A DNA stretch of 64,000 nt from assembly GCA_902617025.1 (NCBI GenBank), contig CACMVB010000002.1:1-64000 (forward strand). Direction: 5' to 3'. The translations under genes and the position numbers were made by a program. Source of the DNA: an uncultured Pelagibacteraceae bacterium (GTDB taxonomy: Bacteria > Pseudomonadota > Alphaproteobacteria > Pelagibacterales > Pelagibacteraceae). Of the stretch, positions 9,097 to 17,413 are shown piece by piece; position 1 is the first letter of the stretch; each line of letters starts with the position of its first letter. The notes under the pieces were generated by a model. The model saw only the letters and a program-made list of their open reading frames with translations. It did not search any database and was not told where the DNA came from.

Positions 9097-11853
9097 TTAA
9101 TAACCTTTTATCATTTTTTTGCAAAAATTATTTAAGCCAGTTGCGTTAGATCCTTTAATCATTAAATAATCATTATTAGATATAATATTACTTAAAGTAA
9201 AATCTATATCTTCATCCTGTTGAAAAATATTGCCACGTTTATGTTTGTGTATTTTTTTAAAGGTATCTAACGTTTTGTCGCCTTTAACAAATACTTTATC
9301 TATATCTGAATTGTTAATAACTCTTGATAGTCCTTCATGTAAAATTTTAGATTTTTTTCCTAACTCGAGCATATCTCCAAGTATTAGATATTTTTTAAAT
9401 TTTTCTTTTTTAATAGATTTGAAATTTTTAATTGCAGTTTTTACTGAAAGAGGATTAGCATTATAACTCTCATCGACTAATTTAAATTTTTTACTATACC
9501 TAGAAATAATATGAATTTTCCCTCTCCCTTCAATTGGGTCAACTTTTTTAAAACAATTAGATAATTTCTTTAAATCTAGATTTAATTCTTGAATTAGAGT
9601 TAACGATGCAAGAATATTGTAAATATTAATATTTTTGGTTTTTAGTCTCACATTACTATTTTTTACTTTAATATTTAAGAAATTATGACCTTTTCTTTTT
9701 AAAACTGAGGTAGGATAAACATCTGATTTTTTATTCAAACCAAAAGAAAGAATTTTTAAATTTTTAAATTTTGCTTTTTTTTCTAGAAATCTAAAATATT
9801 TATCATCTCGATTTAAAATTATTGTTCCATTTTTTTCAATATTTTCAATTATTTCTCCTTTTGCTTTAGCAATACCTCTCAAATTTTTAAAGTTTTCAAT
9901 ATGTGCCTCACCTATATTAGTAATAATAGCTATATGAGGCCTGATAAGTTTTGATAATTTATTTATCTCTCCACTTTTACTCATGCCTACTTCAAAAATA
10001 CCATATTTATGATCAACTCTTAACTGTGATAAACTTAATGGAACTCCTAAATAATTATTGTAAGATTTAGGGGAACTTAATGTATCTCCAAAATTTTGTA
10101 ATAATACTCTTAATAAACTTTTTAAAGAAGTTTTTCCTGCGCTACCTGTAATTGCTATTATTTTAGAATTAGTTCTACTCCTTTTCTTATAAGCAAACTT
10201 CTGTAAAAAATTTATTTCATTATCAACTTTAATAATCTTTTTGTTGTACTTTTTGTTTTTTCTGGAAGAAATTATAAATTTCGCGCCTTTTTTTAATGCA
10301 TGAGCCACATATTTATTACCATCATTTTTTTTACCTTTAATTGTGATAAATAAATCATTTTTTTTTACTAATCGGGAGTCTATAGAAAATCCATTAAATT
10401 TTTTAATATCTATATCTTTTTTAATTTCCGCAAGAATTTTTTTATTTTGAACTAAATTTGGATCCTTGTAAAAAAATTTTTTTAATTTTATATTTTTGAT
10501 TATTTTTTTATCTGAAATAAAAATTGTTTTATTTTTATAAATTTGCTCCTCTTCATGACCTTTTCCAGCTACTAAAATTATATCATTAGGGTCTGACTTA
10601 AGTATTGCTTCTTTTATCGCTTTTGCTCTATTACCTACGTTGAAGCAATTATTGCTTTTAATTTTGCCAATTATCTCTTTTCTAATCTTATTTGGATTTT
10701 CACTTCTTGGATTATCATCAGTAACAAAAAAATTTTTACAATACTTTTGTGCTATTTGCCCCATTAAAGGCCTTTTTTCATAATCTCGATCACCTCCACA
10801 CCCAAATACCAGCGAAATATTTTTACTATTATCTTTTAATAAAGCTTTTAATGATTTTTCTAAAGCATCAGGTGTGTGTGCAAAATCAACGTAAATTTTT
10901 CTTTTGCCTGGTAAAATTTTTACTAACTCTAATCTACCATTTACATTTTTAATCTTATTTAAGGTTCTAAAAATTTTTCGCTCTGTCAGTTTACATAATT
11001 TTGCAGCTAAAATTGCCATAGATAAATTTTTAATTTGAAATTCATTTAACTTAAGATTTCTTTTTTTTTTAATTTTTTCTTGGGTTGAGCTTATGTCAAT
11101 TAAACGTAGCTTCTTTTTTTTACAAATATTTTTTAACAAGGAATATTCTTTGAGTGATTTATCTGTTATAACTGTTTTGTTTTTAGACAATATGCTATTG
11201 AAGAGAAAAAGCTTTGCTTTTAAATATGAAAACATTGATTTATGATAATCTAAATGATCTTGACTAAAATTTGTAAAAATACCGGCTTTTATATTTAAAT
11301 TATTTATTCTTTTTTGATGAAGTCCATGACTAGACGCCTCAATGATTACGTTGTTAATTTTTTTTTTTTTTATTTTCTCTAGATTTTTATGCAACGAAAT
11401 AATATCTGGTGAAGTCAGATCAGATTTAATAATTTTTCCTTTTAATTTTATGCCTAATGTTCCAATAGACGCTACAGGAATATTATTCAAATTAAGAATT
11501 TGGTAAAATAGATCAGCAACAGAGGTTTTTCCATTCGTGCCGGTCACTGCAATTATATTATTTGGCTTTAATTTATAAAAAGATGATGTTATTTCACTTA
11601 ATAAGCGCTTTATATTAGAAGTTTTAATTACTAAAATTTTATTATTTATATATTTACATTTTTTTGAGCAAATAACAACTTCGGCACCTTTTGTAACAGC
11701 TTCTTTTATAAACTTTTCACCATTGGATTTATAACCTCTAATGGCAAAAAAAATAAATCCTTTTGAGATATTTTTGCTATTTATTGAAAGGCCTTTAATC
11801 CTCAATTTTTTTTTTTTCTCAGGTAGATTTTTAATTAGTTTTTTCAGTAACAT
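9097..11853 (-). CDS. murE-murF: MurE-MurF fusion (UDP-MurNAc-tripeptide ligase / D-Ala-D-Ala adding enzyme)
   Basis: A single uninterrupted 918-residue frame joins two consecutive Mur ligases. Residues 1 to about 460 are MurE: IAVTGTNGKTSVADLF (P-loop), TSPDIISLHKNL, IIEASSHGLHQKRI, FTNFSQDHLDYH, VDFAHTPDALEK, CGGDRDYEKRPLMG and DDNPRSENP. The DNPR motif predicts meso-diaminopimelate as the added amino acid. From about 475 onward is MurF: FSIDSRLVKKNDLF, IAITGSAGKTSLKSLL (second P-loop), YNNYLGVPLSLS, GMSKSGEI, NIGEAHIENF, VDESYNANPLSVK and LGDMLELG. Both active sites look intact. In most bacteria these are separate adjacent genes. The linker between them is short (roughly 10-15 residues). 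Confidence 0.95.
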   Translation of the reverse strand: MLLKKLIKNLPEKKKKLRIKGLSINSKNISKGFIFFAIRGYKSNGEKFIKEAVTKGAEVVICSKKCKYINNKILVIKTSNIKRLLSEITSSFYKLKPNNIIAVTGTNGKTSVADLFYQILNLNNIPVASIGTLGIKLKGKIIKSDLTSPDIISLHKNLEKIKKKKINNVIIEASSHGLHQKRINNLNIKAGIFTNFSQDHLDYHKSMFSYLKAKLFLFNSILSKNKTVITDKSLKEYSLLKNICKKKKLRLIDISSTQEKIKKKRNLKLNEFQIKNLSMAILAAKLCKLTERKIFRTLNKIKNVNGRLELVKILPGKRKIYVDFAHTPDALEKSLKALLKDNSKNISLVFGCGGDRDYEKRPLMGQIAQKYCKNFFVTDDNPRSENPNKIRKEIIGKIKSNNCFNVGNRAKAIKEAILKSDPNDIILVAGKGHEEEQIYKNKTIFISDKKIIKNIKLKKFFYKDPNLVQNKKILAEIKKDIDIKKFNGFSIDSRLVKKNDLFITIKGKKNDGNKYVAHALKKGAKFIISSRKNKKYNKKIIKVDNEINFLQKFAYKKRSRTNSKIIAITGSAGKTSLKSLLRVLLQNFGDTLSSPKSYNNYLGVPLSLSQLRVDHKYGIFEVGMSKSGEINKLSKLIRPHIAIITNIGEAHIENFKNLRGIAKAKGEIIENIEKNGTIILNRDDKYFRFLEKKAKFKNLKILSFGLNKKSDVYPTSVLKRKGHNFLNIKVKNSNVRLKTKNINIYNILASLTLIQELNLDLKKLSNCFKKVDPIEGRGKIHIISRYSKKFKLVDESYNANPLSVKTAIKNFKSIKKEKFKKYLILGDMLELGKKSKILHEGLSRVINNSDIDKVFVKGDKTLDTFKKIHKHKRGNIFQQDEDIDFTLSNIISNNDYLMIKGSNATGLNNFCKKMIKGY

Positions 11854-13561
11854 ATTGTTGATTAAAATCCTCGCTATTTATGGCTAAAATTGGTCCAATT
11901 TTTTTTATCATTTTGCCCGCGACGTATACTGAATTCCATCCAGCTTCATTTCTAGTGCCTTTAATATTCATACCTCTATAATTGTAAACAAGGTCTTTCG
12001 CCACTTGTGGATTCTCTAACATAACTAATAAAACGTATTTAGGTTTATGTGATGGAAAAATAGAGATAAATGTGTTGAGATTATTTTTTTTATCATAATA
12101 ATTTTGTGATGTTCCGGTCTTACCTCCTACCTGGTACCCATCTATATCAGCTAAACTTGCGGTACCCTCCTTTTCGGTGACTACTTTTCTGAGAATATTG
12201 TTCATGATATCACTTGTTTCTTTAGAAATGATTCTTTTGTGACTCTTTTCTTTATCTTTTTTTACAATACTTGGTTTAATCATTTTTCCACCATTAGCTA
12301 GAGCAGCATAAACTGTTGCGGCTTGTAATGGAGTAGTTGTAATTCCATGTCCAAAAGATACAGTTTCTAACTTACATTTATTCCATTCAAAATTAATTGG
12401 TTTACCAACTTCTTCTATTTCTAGCTCAGGGCTTTTAAGTAAATTTGAGTCGTTAATAAATTGTTTTAGTTTTTCTTTACCTATCTTTCTAGCAATTAAT
12501 AGAGTTCCTACGTTTGATGATCTTATTAAAATATCTTGGACTGAAAGTTTATCTGGAAAATTTTTAATATCTGAGATTTGATGCCTAGAACATTTGATTG
12601 AGTTAGGAATTTTATCAATTATAGTTTTTGGGGTAACAATATTATTTTCAATAGCAAGAGCAATTGTAAAAGTTTTAAATATTGATCCTAATTCATAGAC
12701 TCCCTTAGTAATTTTGTTCATATAGATTTTATCCTCTAAATGAGCTCTTTTATTAATGTCAAAGTTAGGAAGAGATACTAAAGATAAAATTTCTCCACTG
12801 TGAACGTCCATCAACAAAGAGCCTCCTCCAGTTGCACCAAAAGTTTCTATAGCTTCACTTAGCTCTTTGTTAACCAAATATTGAATATTTGTATCTAAAG
12901 TTAACTCTAAAGGATGTTTAGATAAATTTTTGTCTTTAAGCTCTTTATCAAAATACTTCTCTATACCTGAAATACCATAATTGTCGTAATCTACTTGGCC
13001 GACTAAGTGACTAAATAAGTTTGAATGAGTATAAATTCTAGACTGAAACGGCTCAAAAATTATCGCTTTTTCACCTAAGGCCCATAATTTTTCTTTTTCT
13101 TTTTGGCTTAAGCGTTTTTTTAAATAAAAATATTTCTCTTCATTCATTTTTTTTTTAATTTTATCAATTTGAAGTTCTTGGAAATGAAGTCTTAACTTTA
13201 TTATAAAGTTCTCTTTATTATTTACTAACTTTGGGTTTACAGCCGCATGAAAGGATTGAATATTTCTTGATATTATAGAACCATTTTTATCTGTTATATC
13301 TCTTCTTAATAGATTAGATTGTTGATAGGTATTTTCATTTTGAAATAGTTCAACTTTACTAAGAGATACATATATTATCTTTATGCTAAAAATTAATATT
13401 AAAGAAAAAAATAAAAAAAATAAAAGATATATTCTATCGTGTAAAAAATTTTTACTTTTGGAATATTTATTTTTTTTATTAGTTTCTAAATAATCTTCGA
13501 AGTAAAAACTAGTTTGATTTGGATTTAAAATATTTTTTTTTTTGTTTTTTCTCAATTTCAA
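11831..13561 (-). CDS. ftsI: Septal peptidoglycan transpeptidase FtsI (PBP3)
   Basis: Class B penicillin-binding protein that cross-links septal peptidoglycan together with FtsW. A cytoplasmic tail of about 45 residues precedes one transmembrane segment (IYLLFFLFFSLILIFSIKII). The pedestal domain follows, and the transpeptidase domain carries the catalytic triad motifs SIFK (in ELGSIFKTFT), SSN (RSSNVGTLL) and KTG (GGKTGTSQNY). Length 576 is standard. It overlaps ftsL by 4 nt upstream and the murE-murF fusion by 23 nt downstream. Confidence 0.96.
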   Translation of the reverse strand: MKLRKNKKKNILNPNQTSFYFEDYLETNKKNKYSKSKNFLHDRIYLLFFLFFSLILIFSIKIIYVSLSKVELFQNENTYQQSNLLRRDITDKNGSIISRNIQSFHAAVNPKLVNNKENFIIKLRLHFQELQIDKIKKKMNEEKYFYLKKRLSQKEKEKLWALGEKAIIFEPFQSRIYTHSNLFSHLVGQVDYDNYGISGIEKYFDKELKDKNLSKHPLELTLDTNIQYLVNKELSEAIETFGATGGGSLLMDVHSGEILSLVSLPNFDINKRAHLEDKIYMNKITKGVYELGSIFKTFTIALAIENNIVTPKTIIDKIPNSIKCSRHQISDIKNFPDKLSVQDILIRSSNVGTLLIARKIGKEKLKQFINDSNLLKSPELEIEEVGKPINFEWNKCKLETVSFGHGITTTPLQAATVYAALANGGKMIKPSIVKKDKEKSHKRIISKETSDIMNNILRKVVTEKEGTASLADIDGYQVGGKTGTSQNYYDKKNNLNTFISIFPSHKPKYVLLVMLENPQVAKDLVYNYRGMNIKGTRNEAGWNSVYVAGKMIKKIGPILAINSEDFNQQYVTEKTN

Positions 13562-13878
13562 TCCTGGCTTACGTATTTATTTTGAAGATTATTAAAATTC
13601 GAGATGCTCAGAAAAATTTTTGAGTATTCCATTGGTAGATATTGCTCAATATCCAAATTTTTAATTCTTTTTTCTATCATTGATGGTGAAGTTAAGTAAA
13701 AATAATCAAGTTGGGACTCATTGAAATCTTTTTCTTGAAAATTTATTTTTTTATTCAATTGATCTATATTTTTTTCAATTTCTCTAGTTTCATTTTTAAT
13801 TACTGATGTTCCAAATAAAAGAGATGAAAAAATAAGTAGGGAAATAAATATTTTAATTTTAAACATAAATAGCCTCAA
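13558..13878 (-). CDS. ftsL: FtsL-like cell division protein
   Basis: A 106-residue protein between rsmH and ftsI, the canonical ftsL slot. It has one N-terminal membrane segment (KIFISLLIFSSLLFG), then a heptad-like helix (IKNETREIEKNIDQLNKKINFQEKDF) typical of the FtsL coiled coil that pairs with FtsB, and a short C-terminal part with the alphaproteobacterial-type 'SPSMIEKRI' segment. Two starts are possible, Met1 (20 nt overlap with rsmH) or Met5 at 13866 (8 nt overlap); MFKIKIF is the tidier one. Sequence similarity in FtsL is weak, so the call relies on position and architecture. Confidence 0.82.
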   Translation of the reverse strand: MRLFMFKIKIFISLLIFSSLLFGTSVIKNETREIEKNIDQLNKKINFQEKDFNESQLDYFYLTSPSMIEKRIKNLDIEQYLPMEYSKIFLSISNFNNLQNKYVSQD

Positions 13879-14869
13879 TATCTAAATATTTTTTAAACTT
13901 TTGTATGAAGCTTTTAGGATAAAAAAAATCTTTTTTATTTCTTATTGCAAATCTCAGTTTTGCAGAACGTGAAGGATTATTAATATTAATTTCTTTTTGT
14001 GAGGGTTTTAAGGCTTTATTATTATAATTTTCAAATAAAATAGAATTATCATTTACTTCCTCCGGAAAGTACCTTGACGGCTTTGATTTATTTTTTGAAA
14101 AATTACTAAAAAAATATTTTACTATCTTATCTTCTATTGAATGAAAGCTCACAATAATTATCTTTCCTCCAGGCTTTAAAAGCTTTGAAGCTTTAATAAT
14201 TCCATTTATAAGTTCTGTTATTTCTTTATTTACGTATATTCTTAACGCCTGAAAAGTCTTAGTGCTTGGATTTATTTTTGTGTAATAATTTTTTTTTTTA
14301 CTTTTCTCAATAATTTCTACTAGTTCATCTACTCTAGTAATTTTTTTTTGCGTTCTAGCTTTAACTATATTCCTCGCAATTTTTTTTGCATCTTTTTCTT
14401 CTCCTAAAACTTTAATTATTAAAGTTAACTGGTTTTCAGATAAATTATTAATAGCGTGTTGAGCGGAATTATCAGAAAGGCCCATAGTCATATCTAATTT
14501 TTCTTTAGACTTAAATGAAAATCCTCTTTTAAAATCTTGAAGTTGTATAGAAGAAAGGCCCAAATCAATTAAAATAACGTCTACATTATCTTTACAAACT
14601 TTTTCTAACTGACTGAATTTTAAATGATAAAATTTAAATCTATTTTTAAAATTTTTTTCCATCTTTCTGGCGATTGAAATTACGGCATCATCTCTGTCGA
14701 TACCTATCACTTTTGTTTTTGGAAAATCTAATAATGCTTTTGTATAGTTTCCACCTCCAAAGGTACAATCAATAAATACACCGCCTTTTTTTGGATTTGA
14801 AATTTCGATAATTTCACTCAACATCACTGGAAAATGGGTGAATTCCAGTGATGATATTTGAGTAGTCAT
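13859..14869 (-). CDS. rsmH: 16S rRNA (cytosine(1402)-N(4))-methyltransferase
   Basis: SAM-dependent methyltransferase (formerly MraW) modifying C1402 in the ribosomal P site. Motifs: HFPVMLSEIIEI, GVFIDCTFGGGNYTKALL (SAM motif I, about 31), GIDRDDAV, DVILIDLGLSSIQLQDFKRGFSF (about 103), and IIVSFHSIEDKIVKYFF near residue 240. Length 336 is slightly longer than usual (about 310), through a lysine-rich C-terminus. Here it lies after ftsZ rather than directly after mraZ, with an 18 nt gap from the ftsZ stop. Confidence 0.97.
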   Translation of the reverse strand: MTTQISSLEFTHFPVMLSEIIEISNPKKGGVFIDCTFGGGNYTKALLDFPKTKVIGIDRDDAVISIARKMEKNFKNRFKFYHLKFSQLEKVCKDNVDVILIDLGLSSIQLQDFKRGFSFKSKEKLDMTMGLSDNSAQHAINNLSENQLTLIIKVLGEEKDAKKIARNIVKARTQKKITRVDELVEIIEKSKKKNYYTKINPSTKTFQALRIYVNKEITELINGIIKASKLLKPGGKIIIVSFHSIEDKIVKYFFSNFSKNKSKPSRYFPEEVNDNSILFENYNNKALKPSQKEININNPSRSAKLRFAIRNKKDFFYPKSFIQKFKKYLDIEAIYV

Positions 14870-14887
14870 TAATCTTCAATTTTGTCA

Positions 14888-16402
14888 TTAAAACTTTTGT
14901 CTTCTTAAAAAAGCAGGTATTTCAAAATCCTCGTCCTCATCATTATCTTGGTCAAACAATTCGGTAGAGTTAGTGTCAGTTATATTGTCTTTACTTTCGA
15001 GGTTCTCTTGTGAATGATCTTCTGCAAACAGTTTTGGTGTATTCTCCTCTTGCGTATTTTCTTTAAAATAATCCCCATATATTTTATTGGTATTCTCGAG
15101 TTTCATTTCAGGATTGTTTTCCATATAGGATGCACTTTCAATTGATACACCGGAAGGAATTTCATTTGTTAAACTTTGGTTTTTCAGTGACTCTTCTTGG
15201 GCAATTTTGATTTCTTCTTTACTTTCAAAACTATCTATAAGAGCGTTTTGCTCGTCGCTATTTTTTATTTCTAAACTTTCATCTAGTTTTAACGCTGTGG
15301 CACCGTCAATTGAGCTTGTGATATTATTATCAATGCTTTTAGCATTAAACAAAGTGTCTCCTTGACTAGGTCCACTATTAAAAAGCGAACTTTTACTGTT
15401 TGATGTGTTTACTAAGTTTAGATAAGGCTTTGAACCTGAGCCGTGAAGTGCAGTAGCTACTATAGAGACTCTTATCTTACCATTCATATTTTCATCTTTA
15501 ATTGCTCCAAAAATCAATTCTGCCTCTGGATCAACTTCTGCTCTAATTTTATTAACTGCCGCATCAACTTCGAAAAGTTTTATATCGCTTCCACCAGTAA
15601 TGTTCACTAGTAAACCTTTAGCTCCTTGTAATGTATATTCATCAATTAAAGGATTATTTAAAGCTAATTCAGTTGCAGACATAGCTCGATTTTCTCCATC
15701 AGCTTCGCCAGTTCCCATCATAGCTTTACCGCTTGAACTCATTACAGTCTCGACATCTGCAAAATCTAAATTTATCATTCCAGGTCTAACCATTAGGTCT
15801 GTAATACTTTGCACACCATGCTTTAAAACATCATTTGACAAATTAAAAGACTCTTCGAAACCAGTTGCCTCATTAGCAATTTTAAATAAATTTTGATTTG
15901 GCACCACAATCGTTGTGTCTAAATATTTTTTAAGCTCTTCGAGCCCTGCTACTGCTCTTCGCATTCGTTTAGGTCCCTCATAAGAAAAAGGTAGCGTGGT
16001 TACACCTACAGTGAGAATATTCATTTCTCTAGCAGCTCTAGCAATTACATGAGATGCTCCAGTACCTGTCCCACCTCCCATGCCCGAAGCAATAAAAACC
16101 ATATTGCTTCCTTGAATATAGTTTACTATTTCATTAATTGACTCATCAGCAGCAGCCTGACCAATATCATGTTTAGCTCCAGCACCTAATCCTTTAGTTA
16201 AATTCATTCCTATTTGTATTTTAGCATCTGCCTTGCTCATCTTTAAATCTTGTGCATCAGTGTTTACTGCAACGAATTCCACTCCTTGCATGCCAGCTTC
16301 TATCATCGCATTAATTGCGTTACCGCCTGCTCCGCCAACACCAATTACTAATATTCTTGGTTTCAATTCTCTCAGTTCGCCACCTCCAACATTTATACTC
16401 AT
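14888..16402 (-). CDS. ftsZ: Cell division GTPase FtsZ
   Basis: Tubulin-like GTPase that forms the Z ring. Visible: IGVGGAGGNAINAM at the N-terminus, the tubulin signature SGMGGGTGTGASHVIA (about 107), NLDFADVETVM in the T7 synergy loop, and GSDIKLFEVD. A long, acidic, low-complexity linker (about residues 335-490) ends in the conserved C-terminal peptide DEDFEIPAFLRRQKF that binds FtsA and other partners. The residues after GGGTGTG are ASH, where AAP is usual. The 504-residue length fits alphaproteobacterial FtsZ. Its position between mraZ and rsmH is abnormal, since ftsZ normally ends the cluster after ftsA. Confidence 0.98.
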   Translation of the reverse strand: MSINVGGGELRELKPRILVIGVGGAGGNAINAMIEAGMQGVEFVAVNTDAQDLKMSKADAKIQIGMNLTKGLGAGAKHDIGQAAADESINEIVNYIQGSNMVFIASGMGGGTGTGASHVIARAAREMNILTVGVTTLPFSYEGPKRMRRAVAGLEELKKYLDTTIVVPNQNLFKIANEATGFEESFNLSNDVLKHGVQSITDLMVRPGMINLDFADVETVMSSSGKAMMGTGEADGENRAMSATELALNNPLIDEYTLQGAKGLLVNITGGSDIKLFEVDAAVNKIRAEVDPEAELIFGAIKDENMNGKIRVSIVATALHGSGSKPYLNLVNTSNSKSSLFNSGPSQGDTLFNAKSIDNNITSSIDGATALKLDESLEIKNSDEQNALIDSFESKEEIKIAQEESLKNQSLTNEIPSGVSIESASYMENNPEMKLENTNKIYGDYFKENTQEENTPKLFAEDHSQENLESKDNITDTNSTELFDQDNDEDEDFEIPAFLRRQKF

Positions 16403-16416
16403 GACATCTCCCCTTT

Positions 16417-16863
16417 CTATTTATTTTCCCACTTTAAATTAGACCTGTTTTGAAAAGCTTTTTTTCTAGCAAATGATTTAAATTTTTCAAAATTTTTAGG
16501 TTCCCATATTTGGAATGTTTTACCGAGCCCAACAAATAAAATGTTATTTTTAATTTTAGCATGACCAAGTAATTTTTCAGATATCGAAACTCTTCCTTCG
16601 GTATCAAATTGCAAACTTTCACTTTCAGATAAAACCGAAGTAGCAAAATAATCTCTTTTTTCTTCAAAAGGATTTAAAGAGTCGATTGTATTAGATAATC
16701 TTTCAATCCTCTCTTGCGAACAAGCCTCTAGCGCAGAATGATTAAAAGAAGGATAACTAATAAATCCATTGTAACCTAATGAGTTTAAATAAGATCTAAA
16801 AGTTGCTGGCACAGAAACCCGACCTTTCTTGTCTATTTTGTTTTCGAAATTCGATAAAAACAT
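16417..16863 (-). CDS. mraZ: Transcriptional regulator MraZ
   Basis: First gene of the dcw cluster and usually its autorepressor. It carries two SpoVT/AbrB-type swapped-hairpin repeats: ENKIDKKGRVSVPATFRSYL near the start and LQFDTEGRVSISEKLLGHA near residue 90. Family members form a ring that binds tandem TGGGN repeats. Three such repeats lie 52-76 nt upstream of the ATG (see the promoter entry). Length 148 is normal. It is followed 14 nt later by ftsZ. Confidence 0.95.
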   Translation of the reverse strand: MFLSNFENKIDKKGRVSVPATFRSYLNSLGYNGFISYPSFNHSALEACSQERIERLSNTIDSLNPFEEKRDYFATSVLSESESLQFDTEGRVSISEKLLGHAKIKNNILFVGLGKTFQIWEPKNFEKFKSFARKKAFQNRSNLKWENK

Positions 16864-16914
16864 TAGCTTTCAAAAATCCTTTTATTATAAAAATTTTCAA
16901 ATCACCCTCCATAA

Positions 16915-16956
16915 TGGGAATATATGGGATATTATGGGTTTTTAATGAATAGTCAA
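16915..16956 (-). promoter_or_regulatory. mraZ/dcw promoter with three TGGGN repeats (candidate MraZ operator)
   Basis: On the minus strand a sigma-70-like promoter reads TTGACT (16951-16956), a 16 nt spacer, then TAATAT (16929-16934), about 65 nt upstream of the mraZ ATG. On the plus strand three pentamers, TGGGA (16915), TGGGA (16925) and TGGGT (16935), repeat with exactly 10 bp periodicity and 5 nt spacers, bracketing the -10 element. MraZ from E. coli is reported to bind TGGGN direct repeats with 5 nt spacers, so autoregulation is the obvious inference. The relative strand of the repeats was not compared with known cases. Confidence 0.75.
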
Positions 16957-17013
16957 TGAATTTGTATTTTTAGTTTAAGTACAAAAGTAGAACAATTATA
17001 TGGTGATTTTAAA

Positions 17014-17368
17014 GCCAGATAATCTGTAAGCCGGGTTCTGTCATTGAAGATTTCATTTCTCTAGGCCTAAAATTGCTTTTAAGCTCAAGCGGTTAACCCA
17101 GAAGACTAACTAAAGACTGTTTTTAGCAAAAAATGCAGTGTCTTCTCTATTTAACCTTGCTCCCAGTGGGGTTTGCCCTGCGTTTTTTGTTACCAAAAAA
17201 CCGGTAAGCTCTTACCTTACCTTTTCACCCTTGCCTTGATTAGGCGGTTTATTTTCTGTGGCACTATCCCTGAGGTCACCCTCGCCAGCCGTTAACTGGC
17301 ACTGTGTCCTTATGGAGCCCGGACTTTCCTCTATTAGAAAACTAATAGCGATAATCCAATTATCTGGC
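17014..17368 (-). ncRNA. rnpB: RNase P RNA (M1 RNA)
   Basis: Catalytic RNA that matures tRNA 5' ends. Reading the minus strand, the 5' terminus GCCAGATAATTGGATTATC pairs with the 3' end GATTATCTGGC. Near the start is the universal AGAGGAAAGTCCGGGCTCC (P4/J3-4), followed by AGGGTGAC, CAGGGCAAACCCC, and near the 3' end GAACCCGGCTTACAGAT. These are bacterial type A landmarks. The ends are taken from the terminal helix and are good to a few bases. It lies upstream of mraZ and downstream of ampD on the same strand. Confidence 0.95.
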
Positions 17369-17413
17369 GAAAATCTTTTATTAAATTAACCTTAATAAAT
17401 CAAGCTTTTACGT

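Noticed and set aside
10400-10500. Possible frameshift between murE and murF
   Set aside because: The frame is continuous through the junction and both flanking domains are in the same frame, so this is a true fusion.
16434-16667. 77 aa ORF in another frame within mraZ
   Set aside because: Lies wholly inside mraZ, which has convincing AbrB-type repeats in its own frame.
16864-17014. Search for a rho-independent terminator after rnpB
   Set aside because: No GC-rich hairpin followed by a T run was found; T-rich tracts are background here.
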